Assembly (NCBI GenBank): GCA_025924315.1
Contig: JAICIO010000044.1
Coordinates: forward strand, 1-41,850
Source of the DNA: Phycisphaerae bacterium
GTDB taxonomy: Bacteria > Planctomycetota > Phycisphaerae > Tepidisphaerales > Tepidisphaeraceae
DNA length: 41,850 nt
Direction: 5' to 3'
Shown here: positions 24,901-32,062 of the stretch, one piece after another
How positions within the stretch are numbered: position 1 is the first letter of the stretch
Layout of the letters: each line of letters begins with the position of its first letter
Program-made: the position numbers and the translations under genes
Notes under the pieces: model-generated
The model's database searches: none
The model's input: the letters and a program-made list of their open reading frames with translations, nothing else
Told to the model about the DNA's origin: nothing

Positions 24901-25851
24901 CGGGGTTTGCACGCCGAGAAGTCTTCGCACGCGCGGAAGAAGTGAGCCACCTCTGGCTGCTAATACAAGCTCGCCGGGCACCATTCGCAGCTCTTCCATC
25001 GCGGCGAGCGCCTGGACGTACGCGACGCGGTTGCCGCAGACGGTGGCGGCGAGATCGTCGCAGCAGTTCTCGCGCTCCTGGCGGATGCGCTTCGAGAGCC
25101 ACCACGCGGCGGGGTGATAGAACAGCAGCGTTTCGATCACGATCTGCAGGAGGTTCACCAGATAATCGTGCCGTCGAACATGCGCGAGCTCGTGGGCGAT
25201 CAGGCCTTCGAGTTGCTGAGGTGAGAGACCGGCCATTACGCAGGCGGGAAGCAGAATGATCGGTTTGAGATATCCGATGACCGATGGCACCTGCACGAGC
25301 GCTGATTCCGCGATCGCGACGGCGCGCTTCACGTGAAGGCATTCGCATACGCGTGACATCAGCGCATCCCACGGCTCGCCAGTGAGCCGCGTCGCGCCGT
25401 TACGCAGTTGCTGCACGCGCATCCATCCGCCGACGTGACGGATCGAGATCACCGCGATGCCGATGATCCAAAACGCGGCGCATGCGGGAAGAAGTTGCTG
25501 CAACTTCTGCGCGAGCGTCAGTGGCGGTTGATTCTGAATCACGGGCGCGACGTGGATCGGCGTAACCATCACAGCCGCTGCTCGCATGATCGGTTGATCG
25601 GTCGGGGCGACGACGTCCGGCCGCAGGATTGGTCCGGGCAGCACGAAGAACGTCACAATGGGCGCGGCGAGCATCAGCAACAGTGCAGCACAGGCGACGA
25701 CATAGCGCGATTGGGATGATCGACGCCCGAGCATCACCAGCGCGATCGCGACGACGAATGCGACCGCGGCGCCCTGCCAGATCGAGTGCACGAGCGTCCA
25801 GCCCAGCCGCTGAAAGATCGGATGAACGAGCAGTTCATTGAGCGTGTTCAT
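22000..25851 (-). CDS. M56 (BlaR1/MecR1-type) membrane protease fused to Poly_export/SLBB modules
   Basis: 1283 residues. The N-terminal 345 residues are a BlaR1-type unit: membrane helices at about 23-42, 50-71 and 122-139, the gluzincin motif HELAH (220-224) with RRHDY after it, RQERENCCDD near 258-266, and a last helix at 322-341. The usual penicillin-binding sensor is absent. Instead the periplasmic part has two Poly_export/SLBB copies (about 374-540 and 581-745; YSIGSGDLVSVS and YRIEPSDLVQVS), a secretin-like short domain (about 776-868), a helical stretch, then two SLBB-like repeats (EYYVMGAVKREGVYS at 1088 and EYYVGGHIKRPGVYS at 1189). It starts 2 bases after the blaI stop, so the two are co-transcribed. 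Expected to cleave BlaI on a periplasmic signal; the SLBB part as sensor is inference. Confidence 0.88.
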   Translation of the reverse strand: MNTLNELLVHPIFQRLGWTLVHSIWQGAAVAFVVAIALVMLGRRSSQSRYVVACAALLLMLAAPIVTFFVLPGPILRPDVVAPTDQPIMRAAAVMVTPIHVAPVIQNQPPLTLAQKLQQLLPACAAFWIIGIAVISIRHVGGWMRVQQLRNGATRLTGEPWDALMSRVCECLHVKRAVAIAESALVQVPSVIGYLKPIILLPACVMAGLSPQQLEGLIAHELAHVRRHDYLVNLLQIVIETLLFYHPAAWWLSKRIRQERENCCDDLAATVCGNRVAYVQALAAMEELRMVPGELVLAARGGSLLPRVRRLLGVQTPRQRNWSLTAAIVVVIVALVPLIVAQHKAKAEEAEAATKPSTTTASNIRPADLIASTNEYSIGSGDLVSVSTIGLKSDGQETVKNMRVNQEGSISLPLVGSIKAAGSTAADLEKAIAKAYEGQKLPQKPKVTVSVLEARSRTFIISEAVHDPGQYAILQNDFRLLDALVLAKGLTGSPETISVIRDDPSVAGGKRIIEVPTKQLMAGDPKVNIVIHGGDMIVAPQPIVRDANPAPTQPIADNSRSSTTTRSAAVRPEDLVAEKTEYRIEPSDLVQVSIMELTGAGVETVKQERVSDKGEIPLPYLGRVKAAGMTESELEKSIAKAYADKSIIHNPQVAVSIVEARGRTFSILGNVARAGEYALSPSETRLLDALVTAGGLTDSPQTATIIRKSSDKDADPRYIQVPLKELTSGDLKYNVVIHPKDMVIVGTSGNVPANDVGNAPSKLPDVPKAPPLIDVQTKALLDKELPEANFDAVALGDVIDFLRDVTNANIFVNWKSLEAAGIDKNEPVTLRVRNVSFGKVLDMVLQSAGGSNVKLGYTVDQSVITISAAAEAEAGGAATSDFTKALNAALRDRLVHAQLDLEDLKSQGVNDNNPNVVRLTKLIESLSRDLQLPTSAPVPAPEEPFDPTKHYTPEGMRNLTIEQRMALRRYSEQHPATQPLYRAVRIVVGPEKMTLEGKETTWDKAKEELAKLPNRGDLVLEVAVASDQMTLKQHQEAVGRGMQLASQLSFKYVSDVGVHPLGSKAGDDAKASTQPSGKSADEQQRAGEYYVMGAVKREGVYSKTARNITLKQALIAAEVEDKAKFVRLIRSEAGQPETARDFTIEDLMNAKVEDPLLHFNDQVIASETKPPAAHDAGAAVQVPDKMPLGEYYVGGHIKRPGVYSTTGRHISIRQALIASGGTDDDGKYANVFRRNAEGKTENVLSVEIGDVFTPGSQHNVYLEPDDTLMVTEKSGAEEATTKP

Positions 25852-25853
25852 GA

Positions 25854-26249
25854 CTATCCCCGTTTGGATGAGTTGTGGTTCGCTTCGTCGATGAGCTTGC
25901 GGATTTCCTTGAGCTCCTGCGGGCTCGTGCGAGCGGCCGACAACGCCTGCATCACCAGTTGCTTGGCCGAACCACCAAACGCGCGGTCGAGTAGATCTTT
26001 GACGAGCTGCTTCTGCGTCGATTGCTGCGAGGGCTTCGCGGTATAGACGTGGCTCCGCTGCGATTCATCGCGCTCGAGGAGGCCCTTCTCGTGCATGATC
26101 TGCATGAACTTCAGCACGGTGGTGTAGCCCGTCTTGCGATCGGCGTTCAGCGCATCGTGCACCTCGCGAACGGTGGAAGGCCCGCGATCCCAGAGCACGC
26201 GAAGAATGGCGAGTTCGCTGTCGGTCGGACGTGGCGGTTCGGTTGGCAT
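25854..26249 (-). CDS. blaI: BlaI/MecI-family transcriptional repressor
   Basis: 131 residues of the usual family length. PTDSELAILRVLWDRGPSTVREVHDAL is the start of the winged helix, GYTTVLKFMQIMHEKGLLERD its recognition helix and following strand, and HVYTA the wing; the C-terminal part (QKQLVKDLLDRAFGGSAKQLV) is the dimerisation domain where BlaR1-type proteases cut. It would repress its own operon by binding the operators at 26259-26299 until cleaved by the M56 protein encoded just downstream. The gene is minus-strand and sits between the serine hydrolase gene and the protease gene. No strong Shine-Dalgarno precedes ATG 26249. Confidence 0.92.
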   Translation of the reverse strand: MPTEPPRPTDSELAILRVLWDRGPSTVREVHDALNADRKTGYTTVLKFMQIMHEKGLLERDESQRSHVYTAKPSQQSTQKQLVKDLLDRAFGGSAKQLVMQALSAARTSPQELKEIRKLIDEANHNSSKRG

Positions 26250-26255
26250 GGCGTT

Positions 26256-26299
26256 GTTCTACGAATGCGTTCGTAGGTTGTCAACGAAAATCTTCGTAG
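26256..26299 (-). promoter_or_regulatory. blaI promoter with two tandem BlaI-type operators
   Basis: Two operators with the same spacing: CTACGAA-N4-TTCGTAG at 26259-26276 (arms perfect) and CAACGAA-N4-TTCGTAG at 26282-26299 (6 of 7 pairs), 23 bases apart from start to start. On the minus strand a consensus TTGACA (26279-26284) and TAGAAC (26256-26261) are 17 bases apart. The first operator covers the spacer and part of the -10; the second overlaps part of the -35. BlaI bound here would block polymerase directly. Confidence 0.8.
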
Positions 26300-26307
26300 A
26301 AAGAAAG

Positions 26308-26419
26308 GGAACCACAGATGGAACACGGATGAACACAGATAAAAAGAGAGATGAGAGGGGAGAAAAGAAGCACTCTCTTTCCTTTTCATCTGTGTTAATC
26401 TGTGTTCATCTGTGGTTCC
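26308..26419. repeat. Intergenic palindrome of ACACAGAT-type units
   Basis: GGAACCACAGATG at 26308-26320 pairs with CATCTGTGGTTCC at the right end, with inner arms of GAACACAGAT and ATCTGTGTT units around an A/G-rich loop. It overlaps the 3' end of the serine hydrolase gene (stop at 26395) and lies just upstream of the blaI operators. Confidence 0.7.
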
Positions 26420-27504
26420 AAGTCTTTGTAAATCGCGTTGTTGATTGAGGTTTGGCGTGCTTGATGCTTTTCTTCGCCGGGCATCCCGTTGCAGACCCAC
26501 GCGACGACGAGCTTTCTTTCCGGATCGGCGAAGGCGCAGCTGCTTTGCGATCCACTGTGGCCGAAGGTGTCGGCGCCGGCACGGTCGCCGTAGCTGTAGG
26601 GAATCGCGCCGTACTGCTTTGAGTTGATGAGAAACCCAAGCCCCCAGTCGATCGTTTGCTTGAATGTCTCGTCGAACATTCCGACGCGCTGCCGGCTTGT
26701 GATGAGCCGCACTTGCTCGGCGGAGACGACGTTCGCGGGCAGTGCGTCGTCTCCTTCAAGTCGCTTCGCCAGAAGCATCTCGTAAAACTTGCCGAGCTCG
26801 CGAATCGGTCCGCGTCCGTTGCCGCTGGGGCGGACGATCGCGGCGTCCTCTTCGCTGTCGCCGGGGGCGGCGCTGACGATTGTGCCACTTGTATTCGTCA
26901 TCAGTGCGATGCGATCACCGTACGCGCGGTATTGCTCCGGCGGAATGCCGATCCAGGAATTGCGCATGCCGATCGGCAGGAAGATCGCTTCACGAATGTA
27001 TTGGTCGAAGGGTCGACCGTCGCGGCGATGCACGATCTCCGCGAGCAGGTACCAGCTCGCGACGGGGTGATAGCCCGCCTTTTGTCCCGGCGGCCAGTTC
27101 GGTTCGGGCCGCGCGTTGATGAGCTTCTCGATCGCCACATCGAACGAATCGCGACGGCTGACATTCACTGCGCGCAGCGGCGAGGTGTGCGTGAGAACGT
27201 GGCGGATCGTGATCTCGTCCTTCCCCTTCGTTGCGAATTCCGGAATGTGATCCGCGATTCGATCGTCGTACGAAACCAGGCCGCGATCGACGAGCTGCGC
27301 GACCGCGACGGCGGTCACCGGCTTGACGGATGACATCCACAGATTGATCGAGTTGATCGACATCGCCACGCCGGGCCGCGCTTCGCCCAGCGCAAAGTCC
27401 GCCAGTGTTTCTCCGTCGCGCGAGACATAGAGCTGCGCGCCGGCGTGGAGACCTTCCGCGATTCCTTCTTCGAGCACCGATCGAGTGCGGGACCAGTCGT
27501 TCAT
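26395..27504 (-). CDS. Beta-lactamase-family serine hydrolase (class C/esterase-like)
   Basis: 369 residues from ATG 27504 (MNDWSRTRSVLEEG). The SxxK motif Ser58-Ser-Val-Lys61 lies in NLWMSSVKPVTA, a tyrosine motif YHP at 145-147 stands in the Y-x-N position, and FGHSGSQSS gives an HSG in the place of KTG, as in R61-type DD-peptidases and EstB-like esterases. Hence it may be a carboxylesterase, a DD-peptidase or a beta-lactamase. No signal peptide is apparent. It lies upstream of blaI and the M56 gene in the same direction, as in bla loci, though a palindrome separates it and it probably has its own promoter. The last residues (LEPQMNTD) and stop come from the palindrome at 26308-26419. Confidence 0.85.
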   Translation of the reverse strand: MNDWSRTRSVLEEGIAEGLHAGAQLYVSRDGETLADFALGEARPGVAMSINSINLWMSSVKPVTAVAVAQLVDRGLVSYDDRIADHIPEFATKGKDEITIRHVLTHTSPLRAVNVSRRDSFDVAIEKLINARPEPNWPPGQKAGYHPVASWYLLAEIVHRRDGRPFDQYIREAIFLPIGMRNSWIGIPPEQYRAYGDRIALMTNTSGTIVSAAPGDSEEDAAIVRPSGNGRGPIRELGKFYEMLLAKRLEGDDALPANVVSAEQVRLITSRQRVGMFDETFKQTIDWGLGFLINSKQYGAIPYSYGDRAGADTFGHSGSQSSCAFADPERKLVVAWVCNGMPGEEKHQARQTSINNAIYKDLEPQMNTD

Positions 27505-27714
27505 GCGAATTCCATTTAACCAGACGGACGGGAATGCTACGATAGGCACGGCCCCGGCAGGGTCAGGAGCGAATGGCCATCAGGTGTTGCCACCACACGC
27601 CTAGCGAAGGTGATTCGGCAGCTACCCATCTGAAAATTCGTACTCCACCTCGGTCCTGCTACGGGGCCTCGAAATTCGATTTGCGAAAACCGCAAATCCA
27701 AAAACCGGCAGCGC

Positions 27715-28578
27715 ATGCGCAAAGAGATCATCATCAAGGACACGCACCGCGGCCTTTGGTACGAGGACGGGGTGCTGAAGAAGATTCTGACGGCGGGGCG
27801 ATATGAGCTGCCCAAGGGGCCGGAGTATGGGTTCTTTGGCAATCGCCGGCATCCGAAGGTCGAAGTCGTGCTCATCGACGTGCGCGAGCGTGAGCTGACG
27901 CTCAAGGGCCAGGAGATTCTGACCAGCGACAAGGTCGCGATCCGGGTGAGCATTATCGTGCAGTTTCGGGTGACGGATCCCAAGGCGGCGCTGCATGAGG
28001 TGGAGAATTACGAGGAGCGGTTGTACAGCGACGTGCAACTCGCGGCGCGACGGTCGCTGGCGTCGATGTCGCTCGAGCAGATTCTCACCAATCGCAATCA
28101 GCTCAGCGAAGACATTCTGAGCGACGTGAAAGAGATCGCGGCGCGGTATGGGGTGGCGATTTTGCGCGCGGACGTGAAGGATCTGATCTTTCCCGGGAAT
28201 CTGCAGGAGATCATGAACAAGGTGCTTGCGGCGGAGCGGATGGCGGAGGCGCAGCTCGTCGATGCACGGACGAAGGCGCAGACTCAGCAGATCGACGCGG
28301 CGTCGCGCGCCGAGACGCAGCGGCTGGAGTCGCAGGCGTATGTGACCGCCCAGCGCGCCAGCGCCGAGGCCGCGGCGGAGGTTCAGCGGATCAAGACCGA
28401 GTCCGAGGTGAAGGCGCTGAAGGAGTTGGAGTCGTCGGCGGAGGCGTATAAGGCGAATCCGGCACTGCTTCGCTTGCGGGAATTGGAGACGTTGCGTGAG
28501 CTGGCGCGAAACGCGAACGCGCGGATTTACATCGGGTTCGATAAACACGCGGAGGATGGCGACGAGGCGAAATCCTGA
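27715..28578 (+). CDS. SPFH/Band 7 (stomatin-like) protein
   Basis: 287 residues. The SPFH domain runs about 45-200, with VEVVLIDVRERELTLKGQEI, IRVSIIVQFRVTDP and SEDILSDVKEIAARYGVAIL, followed by a helical region rich in Ala, Glu and Gln (about 170-260), the usual coiled coil for oligomer formation. There is no N-terminal transmembrane helix, unlike most stomatins, so it may be peripheral or cytoplasmic. SPFH proteins form ring-like assemblies at membranes and often neighbour proteases or envelope genes. A perfect 8-bp hairpin (GATTTGCG/CGCAAATC, 27678-27698) lies 16 bases before the ATG, and the Shine-Dalgarno is weak. It opens the long plus-strand cluster. Confidence 0.85.
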   Translation: MRKEIIIKDTHRGLWYEDGVLKKILTAGRYELPKGPEYGFFGNRRHPKVEVVLIDVRERELTLKGQEILTSDKVAIRVSIIVQFRVTDPKAALHEVENYEERLYSDVQLAARRSLASMSLEQILTNRNQLSEDILSDVKEIAARYGVAILRADVKDLIFPGNLQEIMNKVLAAERMAEAQLVDARTKAQTQQIDAASRAETQRLESQAYVTAQRASAEAAAEVQRIKTESEVKALKELESSAEAYKANPALLRLRELETLRELARNANARIYIGFDKHAEDGDEAKS

Positions 28579-28803
28579 TTTGCGCGTAAATGTTGATCGT
28601 GCCGATGGTTGCATTGATCGAGATGGCGGCTCTGATGTTTGAAAGTTGACATGTGCTGTCCGGCTTGGGCGATGACGGAACATTTGTTTAGCGAGTCCGT
28701 CGAAAGCTTTGTCCGCTGATTCGTTATTTATGTTCTGGTGGTCAGGACATAGAATTCGCGTCGTCTGGTGCGGCTCAAGTTCGCGGTGTGAAAGGGAGGT
28801 CCC

Positions 28804-30792
28804 ATGAGCAGGCTCGATCAACATGTGGCGGGGGTGCAGAACAAGTTGGCTCTTGGGCGGTTTGTGCATGCGCTGGCGTGGACGACGCTCGGCGTGGCGG
28901 GGGCGGTGCTCGTGGGTGTTTTGGTTTTTGAGATTGCGCAGATCTATCCGCCGAAGCCGGTGATCTGGATGAGCTCGGCATTGGCCGTGGCGGCGATCGT
29001 GGCGCTGGTTTGGGCGATTATGCGCCGGCCGTCGAAATATGATGCCGCGGTGGCGATCGACGAGCGGCTTGGTTTGAAGGAGAAGTTCAGCACGGCGCTG
29101 TACATTCGAAGCAATGACGACCCATTTGCCGCGGCCGCGGTGCGCGACGCGGAGCAGACGGCTCAGAACGTCAGCCTTCACAAGCGTTTTCCCCTCGAGT
29201 TTCCGCGACTGTTTTTGATCACGGTTGTCATCGGATTGCTGGCCCTGCTCATCTACTCGTGCATGTCGCCGATGGATCTGCTCGGGCGCGAGGCGCACCA
29301 GAAGCTCATCGCGAAGCAAATGACCGAGCAGGAGCACGCCAAGGCGCAGGTCGAGAAAGCGCTGGCGGTGGTGAACGCGGTGCCGAAGGCGGCGCAAGCG
29401 GACGACGCGATCCGCAATGCCAAGATCGATCTGCAGGCCTTGCTCAACAATCCGATCAAGGATCCGGGCTACGCGAATCGGTCGGCCAAAAAGGCGCTCG
29501 ATCAGGTCGCCGAGGCCCTCTCCAAGCAGATGGAGACGAACCACGAGATGGTCGACGCGCAGAACAGCGCGAAGATGTTCCGCTCGGTGAATCCGAATTC
29601 GAATGAAACCGGTCCGGTGGCGGACGCGCAGCGCGCGATCGCGGAAGGAGATTATTCGAAGGCCGTCGAGCAGCTGAAGAACGCGGTCAACAAGTTCGAC
29701 AAAATGGACGACAAGGAGCAGAAGAAGGCTGCTCAGCAGATGAGTAATCTGGCACAGCAGCTTCAGCAGATGGCGCAGAATCCGCAGGTGCAGAAGCAAG
29801 TCCAGCAGCAGATGCAGAAGATGGGTCTGACCCAGCAGCAGCAACAGCAGATGATGAAGAACATGCAGGCGGCCGCGCAGGGCAACCAGCAGGCGGCCCA
29901 GCAGCTGCAGCAGCAGGCTCAGCAGATGATGCAGCAGATGAACAACGGGCAGGGCCCGACTCAGCAGCAACAGCAGCAGATCCAGCAGATGATGCAGCAG
30001 ATGCAGGCGCAGATGAACAATCAGGCGCAGGCACAGCAGATGGCGCAGGCCGCCCAGAAGATGGCGCAGGCGATGCAGCAGGCGAGCGCGCAGCAGCAAG
30101 GCCAGCAGGGACAGCAAGGCCAGCAACAGCAGCAGGCGAGCGGGCAGAACCAGTCGCAGGGACAGAAGGGTCAATCCGGACAGCAGCAAGGACAGCAGCA
30201 ACAGGCGAACGCTCAGCAGGGCCAGGGCCAGCAAGGTCAGCAACAGGGCCAGCAGGGACAACAAGGCGGCAGCCAGGGCATGCAGGATGCCATGAGCCAG
30301 ATGCAGCAGCAGCTGGATCAGATGGACGCGATGGCCAAGGACGCGCAGGCGATGGCAGACGCGCAGCAAGGCGCGCTGGACGCCGCCGAGGATGCCGGCG
30401 ATCAGCTGAACGACGGCGATCAGAACAGCAAGGGCGACAAAGTTCGCTACAGCAAGAGCACCGGCAAGTGGAAGGCCGGCGACATCAACGGAAAAGGCGA
30501 AGGCATGGGCGGACCCGGCCGCGGCGCGGGTGGCCAGGCATCGCGCGAGAACGCGCCGTTCGCGGTGAAGCACGAGAACGCGCCGTCGGTCGACAACGGA
30601 AAGGGCCGCATCCTCGCGAGCTCGCTCATCAAGGACAACGCGCCCAAGGGCGAAGCGAAGGCCGAGCTGCAGAACGTCATGCAAGCCGCCGAGAAAGACG
30701 CCGCCGACGAAGTCGAAGAAGATCGCGTGTCACGTCAGGCGCGCAACGTCGTGCAGGAATATTTCCAGACGACAACGGACGACGGGAAGTAA
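28804..30792 (+). CDS. Glutamine-rich membrane protein in a MoxR/VWA-type cluster
   Basis: 662 residues; ATG 28804 follows a perfect GGAGGT. Membrane helices at about 25-46, 54-73 and 134-153. Residues 160-300 are helical and charged. From about 304 to 495 the sequence is extreme low complexity, mostly Gln with Met, Ala and Gly (QQMQKMG, GQQGQQGQQQQQ), written largely with CAG codons. The tail (500-662) is charged with Gly-rich parts. I do not recognise an enzyme domain; the layout is like the Gln-rich or DUF4175-like membrane proteins near Bat/MoxR genes. The antisense strand is open over this whole region as a leucine-rich frame, an artefact of the CAG runs. A 225-base gap before it shows no gene. 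Confidence 0.7.
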   Translation: MSRLDQHVAGVQNKLALGRFVHALAWTTLGVAGAVLVGVLVFEIAQIYPPKPVIWMSSALAVAAIVALVWAIMRRPSKYDAAVAIDERLGLKEKFSTALYIRSNDDPFAAAAVRDAEQTAQNVSLHKRFPLEFPRLFLITVVIGLLALLIYSCMSPMDLLGREAHQKLIAKQMTEQEHAKAQVEKALAVVNAVPKAAQADDAIRNAKIDLQALLNNPIKDPGYANRSAKKALDQVAEALSKQMETNHEMVDAQNSAKMFRSVNPNSNETGPVADAQRAIAEGDYSKAVEQLKNAVNKFDKMDDKEQKKAAQQMSNLAQQLQQMAQNPQVQKQVQQQMQKMGLTQQQQQQMMKNMQAAAQGNQQAAQQLQQQAQQMMQQMNNGQGPTQQQQQQIQQMMQQMQAQMNNQAQAQQMAQAAQKMAQAMQQASAQQQGQQGQQGQQQQQASGQNQSQGQKGQSGQQQGQQQQANAQQGQGQQGQQQGQQGQQGGSQGMQDAMSQMQQQLDQMDAMAKDAQAMADAQQGALDAAEDAGDQLNDGDQNSKGDKVRYSKSTGKWKAGDINGKGEGMGGPGRGAGGQASRENAPFAVKHENAPSVDNGKGRILASSLIKDNAPKGEAKAELQNVMQAAEKDAADEVEEDRVSRQARNVVQEYFQTTTDDGK

Positions 30793-30800
30793 ATCAAACT

Positions 30801-30972
30801 CGAAATTCGAAATTCGAAATTCGAAATTCGAAACAAATTCCAAATTCCAATGACCCAAACGTTGTTTTCGCGCGTTTCGAATTTTGAACATTGGACCTTG
30901 TTTCGAATTTCGAATTTCGAGTTTCGAATTTCGCTTCGGGGCTTGTTTCGGATTTCGAGTTTCGAATTTCCA
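30801..30972. repeat. Palindrome of CGAAATT tandem units
   Basis: The left arm has 4.7 tandem copies of CGAAATT (30801-30833); the right side carries AATTTCG copies at 30901-30933 and degenerate ones at 30945-30972. Inner arms CCAATG and CATTGG frame a short centre. The element begins 9 bases after the stop of the Gln-rich gene and runs into the likely start of the next gene. Confidence 0.75.
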
Positions 30973-31968
30973 ATTTTGCCCGTCGTGCTGTTGTTCATTG
31001 CCTGCGTCGCGGGCTGTTCTCGCTCGTCCTCCCCAAGCGTCGTTCTCTACACCAGCGTTGACGAACCGATCGCACGTCCGCTCATCAACGAGTTCACGAG
31101 ACAAACCGGGATTGTCGTCACGCTCGTGACGGACACCGAGGCGAGCAAATCGGTCGGCCTCGCGGAGCGCTTACGCGCCGAGAAGGATCATCCGCAGGCG
31201 GATGTGTGGTGGGGGAATGAGCCGTTTCACACGATCAACCTCGCGGATGAAGGATTACTCGCGCCGTACGACTCGCCGAACGCAAAAGACATCGCGGAGC
31301 GTTTCAAGGATCCGCAGCATCGGTGGACGGGGAATGGATTGCGCGTGCGGGTGATCGCGTTGTATCAGGGTCCGATGACTGCAACTCCGCCGCCGCTTCG
31401 AAAACCAATGACGGGCGTCGAAGATTTCGCGGAGCCTGATCTAAAGGATCGGATTGCAATGGCGCGCCCGACCGCTGGCACGACCGGTGGACACGTCGCT
31501 GCGCTGTACACGGTTTGGGGCGCGGAGACAGCGGATCGTTTCTTTCGCGCCTTGCGTGCGAACAACGTGAAGCTGTTGGGGGGCAATTCTGTCGTCGCTG
31601 AAGAAGTCGCGAAGAATCCGATGCTTTTCGGCCTTACCGACAACGACGACGTCGCATCAATGGCCGACGAATCGCATTCCATTGCAGCGATGCTGCCCGA
31701 TCAGAAGGGAGTGGGCACGCTTGCACTTCCAACGACGGTCGGGCTCGTCACGGGCGCGAGGAATCCGGAAGCGGCGAAGAAGCTGATCGATTTCCTGCTC
31801 ACCAAAGAAACGGAGCAAAAGCTGATCGACGTGAAGTTCGCGATGTTTTCGGCGCGGGCGGACGCGAAGAACGACGCGAAGTTCATGGCGGTCGATTATC
31901 CTAACGTCGCGAAAGGGATGGCGACGGCGGTGCGGCGCGCGACGTCGATTCTGGAAGGGCGCGAATGA
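30943..31968 (+). CDS. ABC transporter substrate-binding lipoprotein (iron-type, FbpA/FutA-like)
   Basis: The body is a class of periplasmic binding protein for ferric iron and similar ligands: VVLYTSVDEPIARPLINEF, DVWWGNEPFHTINLADEGLL, MARPTAGTTGGH, KLLGGNSVVAEEV and NPEAAKKLIDFLLTKETEQ. A lipobox VAGC with Cys25 (TTG 30943 as start) follows the hydrophobic stretch LPVVLLFIACVAGC. The start is uncertain: the open frame reaches ATG 30850, but that part is encoded by the palindromic element and gives repetitive FEFRIS residues; TTG 30976 is another option. It delivers the ligand to the permease that follows after a hairpin. The ligand could also be another small anion or cation bound by this family. 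Confidence 0.82.
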   Translation: MFRISSFEFPILPVVLLFIACVAGCSRSSSPSVVLYTSVDEPIARPLINEFTRQTGIVVTLVTDTEASKSVGLAERLRAEKDHPQADVWWGNEPFHTINLADEGLLAPYDSPNAKDIAERFKDPQHRWTGNGLRVRVIALYQGPMTATPPPLRKPMTGVEDFAEPDLKDRIAMARPTAGTTGGHVAALYTVWGAETADRFFRALRANNVKLLGGNSVVAEEVAKNPMLFGLTDNDDVASMADESHSIAAMLPDQKGVGTLALPTTVGLVTGARNPEAAKKLIDFLLTKETEQKLIDVKFAMFSARADAKNDAKFMAVDYPNVAKGMATAVRRATSILEGRE

Positions 31969-31975
31969 TTGTCGT

Positions 31976-32048
31976 AGGGTCCGCTTTAGCGGACCGGTTA
32001 TTTCTTCGGTTCGAAAAGGCGAGTAACCGGTCCGCTGAAGCGGACCCT
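31976..32048. repeat. Strong hairpin between binding-protein and permease genes
   Basis: Arms 31976-32000 (AGGGTCCGCTTTAGCGGACC and on) and 32024-32048 pair at 24 of 25 positions around a 23-base loop. It starts 7 bases after the stop at 31968 and ends 14 bases before the permease start. It could lower expression of the permease relative to the binding protein, or protect the upstream message; both are inference. Confidence 0.7.
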
Positions 32049-32062
32049 GCGGAAGAGGGAGA

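Noticed and set aside
26308-26419. CRISPR-like spaced short repeats
   Set aside because: The units are inverted copies in one palindrome, with no constant spacer length and no cas genes nearby.
28579-28803. TTGACA at 28646-28651 as a promoter for the Gln-rich protein gene
   Set aside because: There is no -10-like hexamer at 16-18 bases, so it is not supported as a promoter.
29716-30330. Microsatellite of non-coding type
   Set aside because: The CAG-rich stretch is in frame inside a gene with a clear Shine-Dalgarno and membrane helices, so it is a coding low-complexity tract.
27622-30684. 1020-residue open frame on the minus strand, rich in Leu
   Set aside because: It is antisense to the SPFH and Gln-rich genes; the Leu runs are the complement of CAG codons, and no domain is visible.
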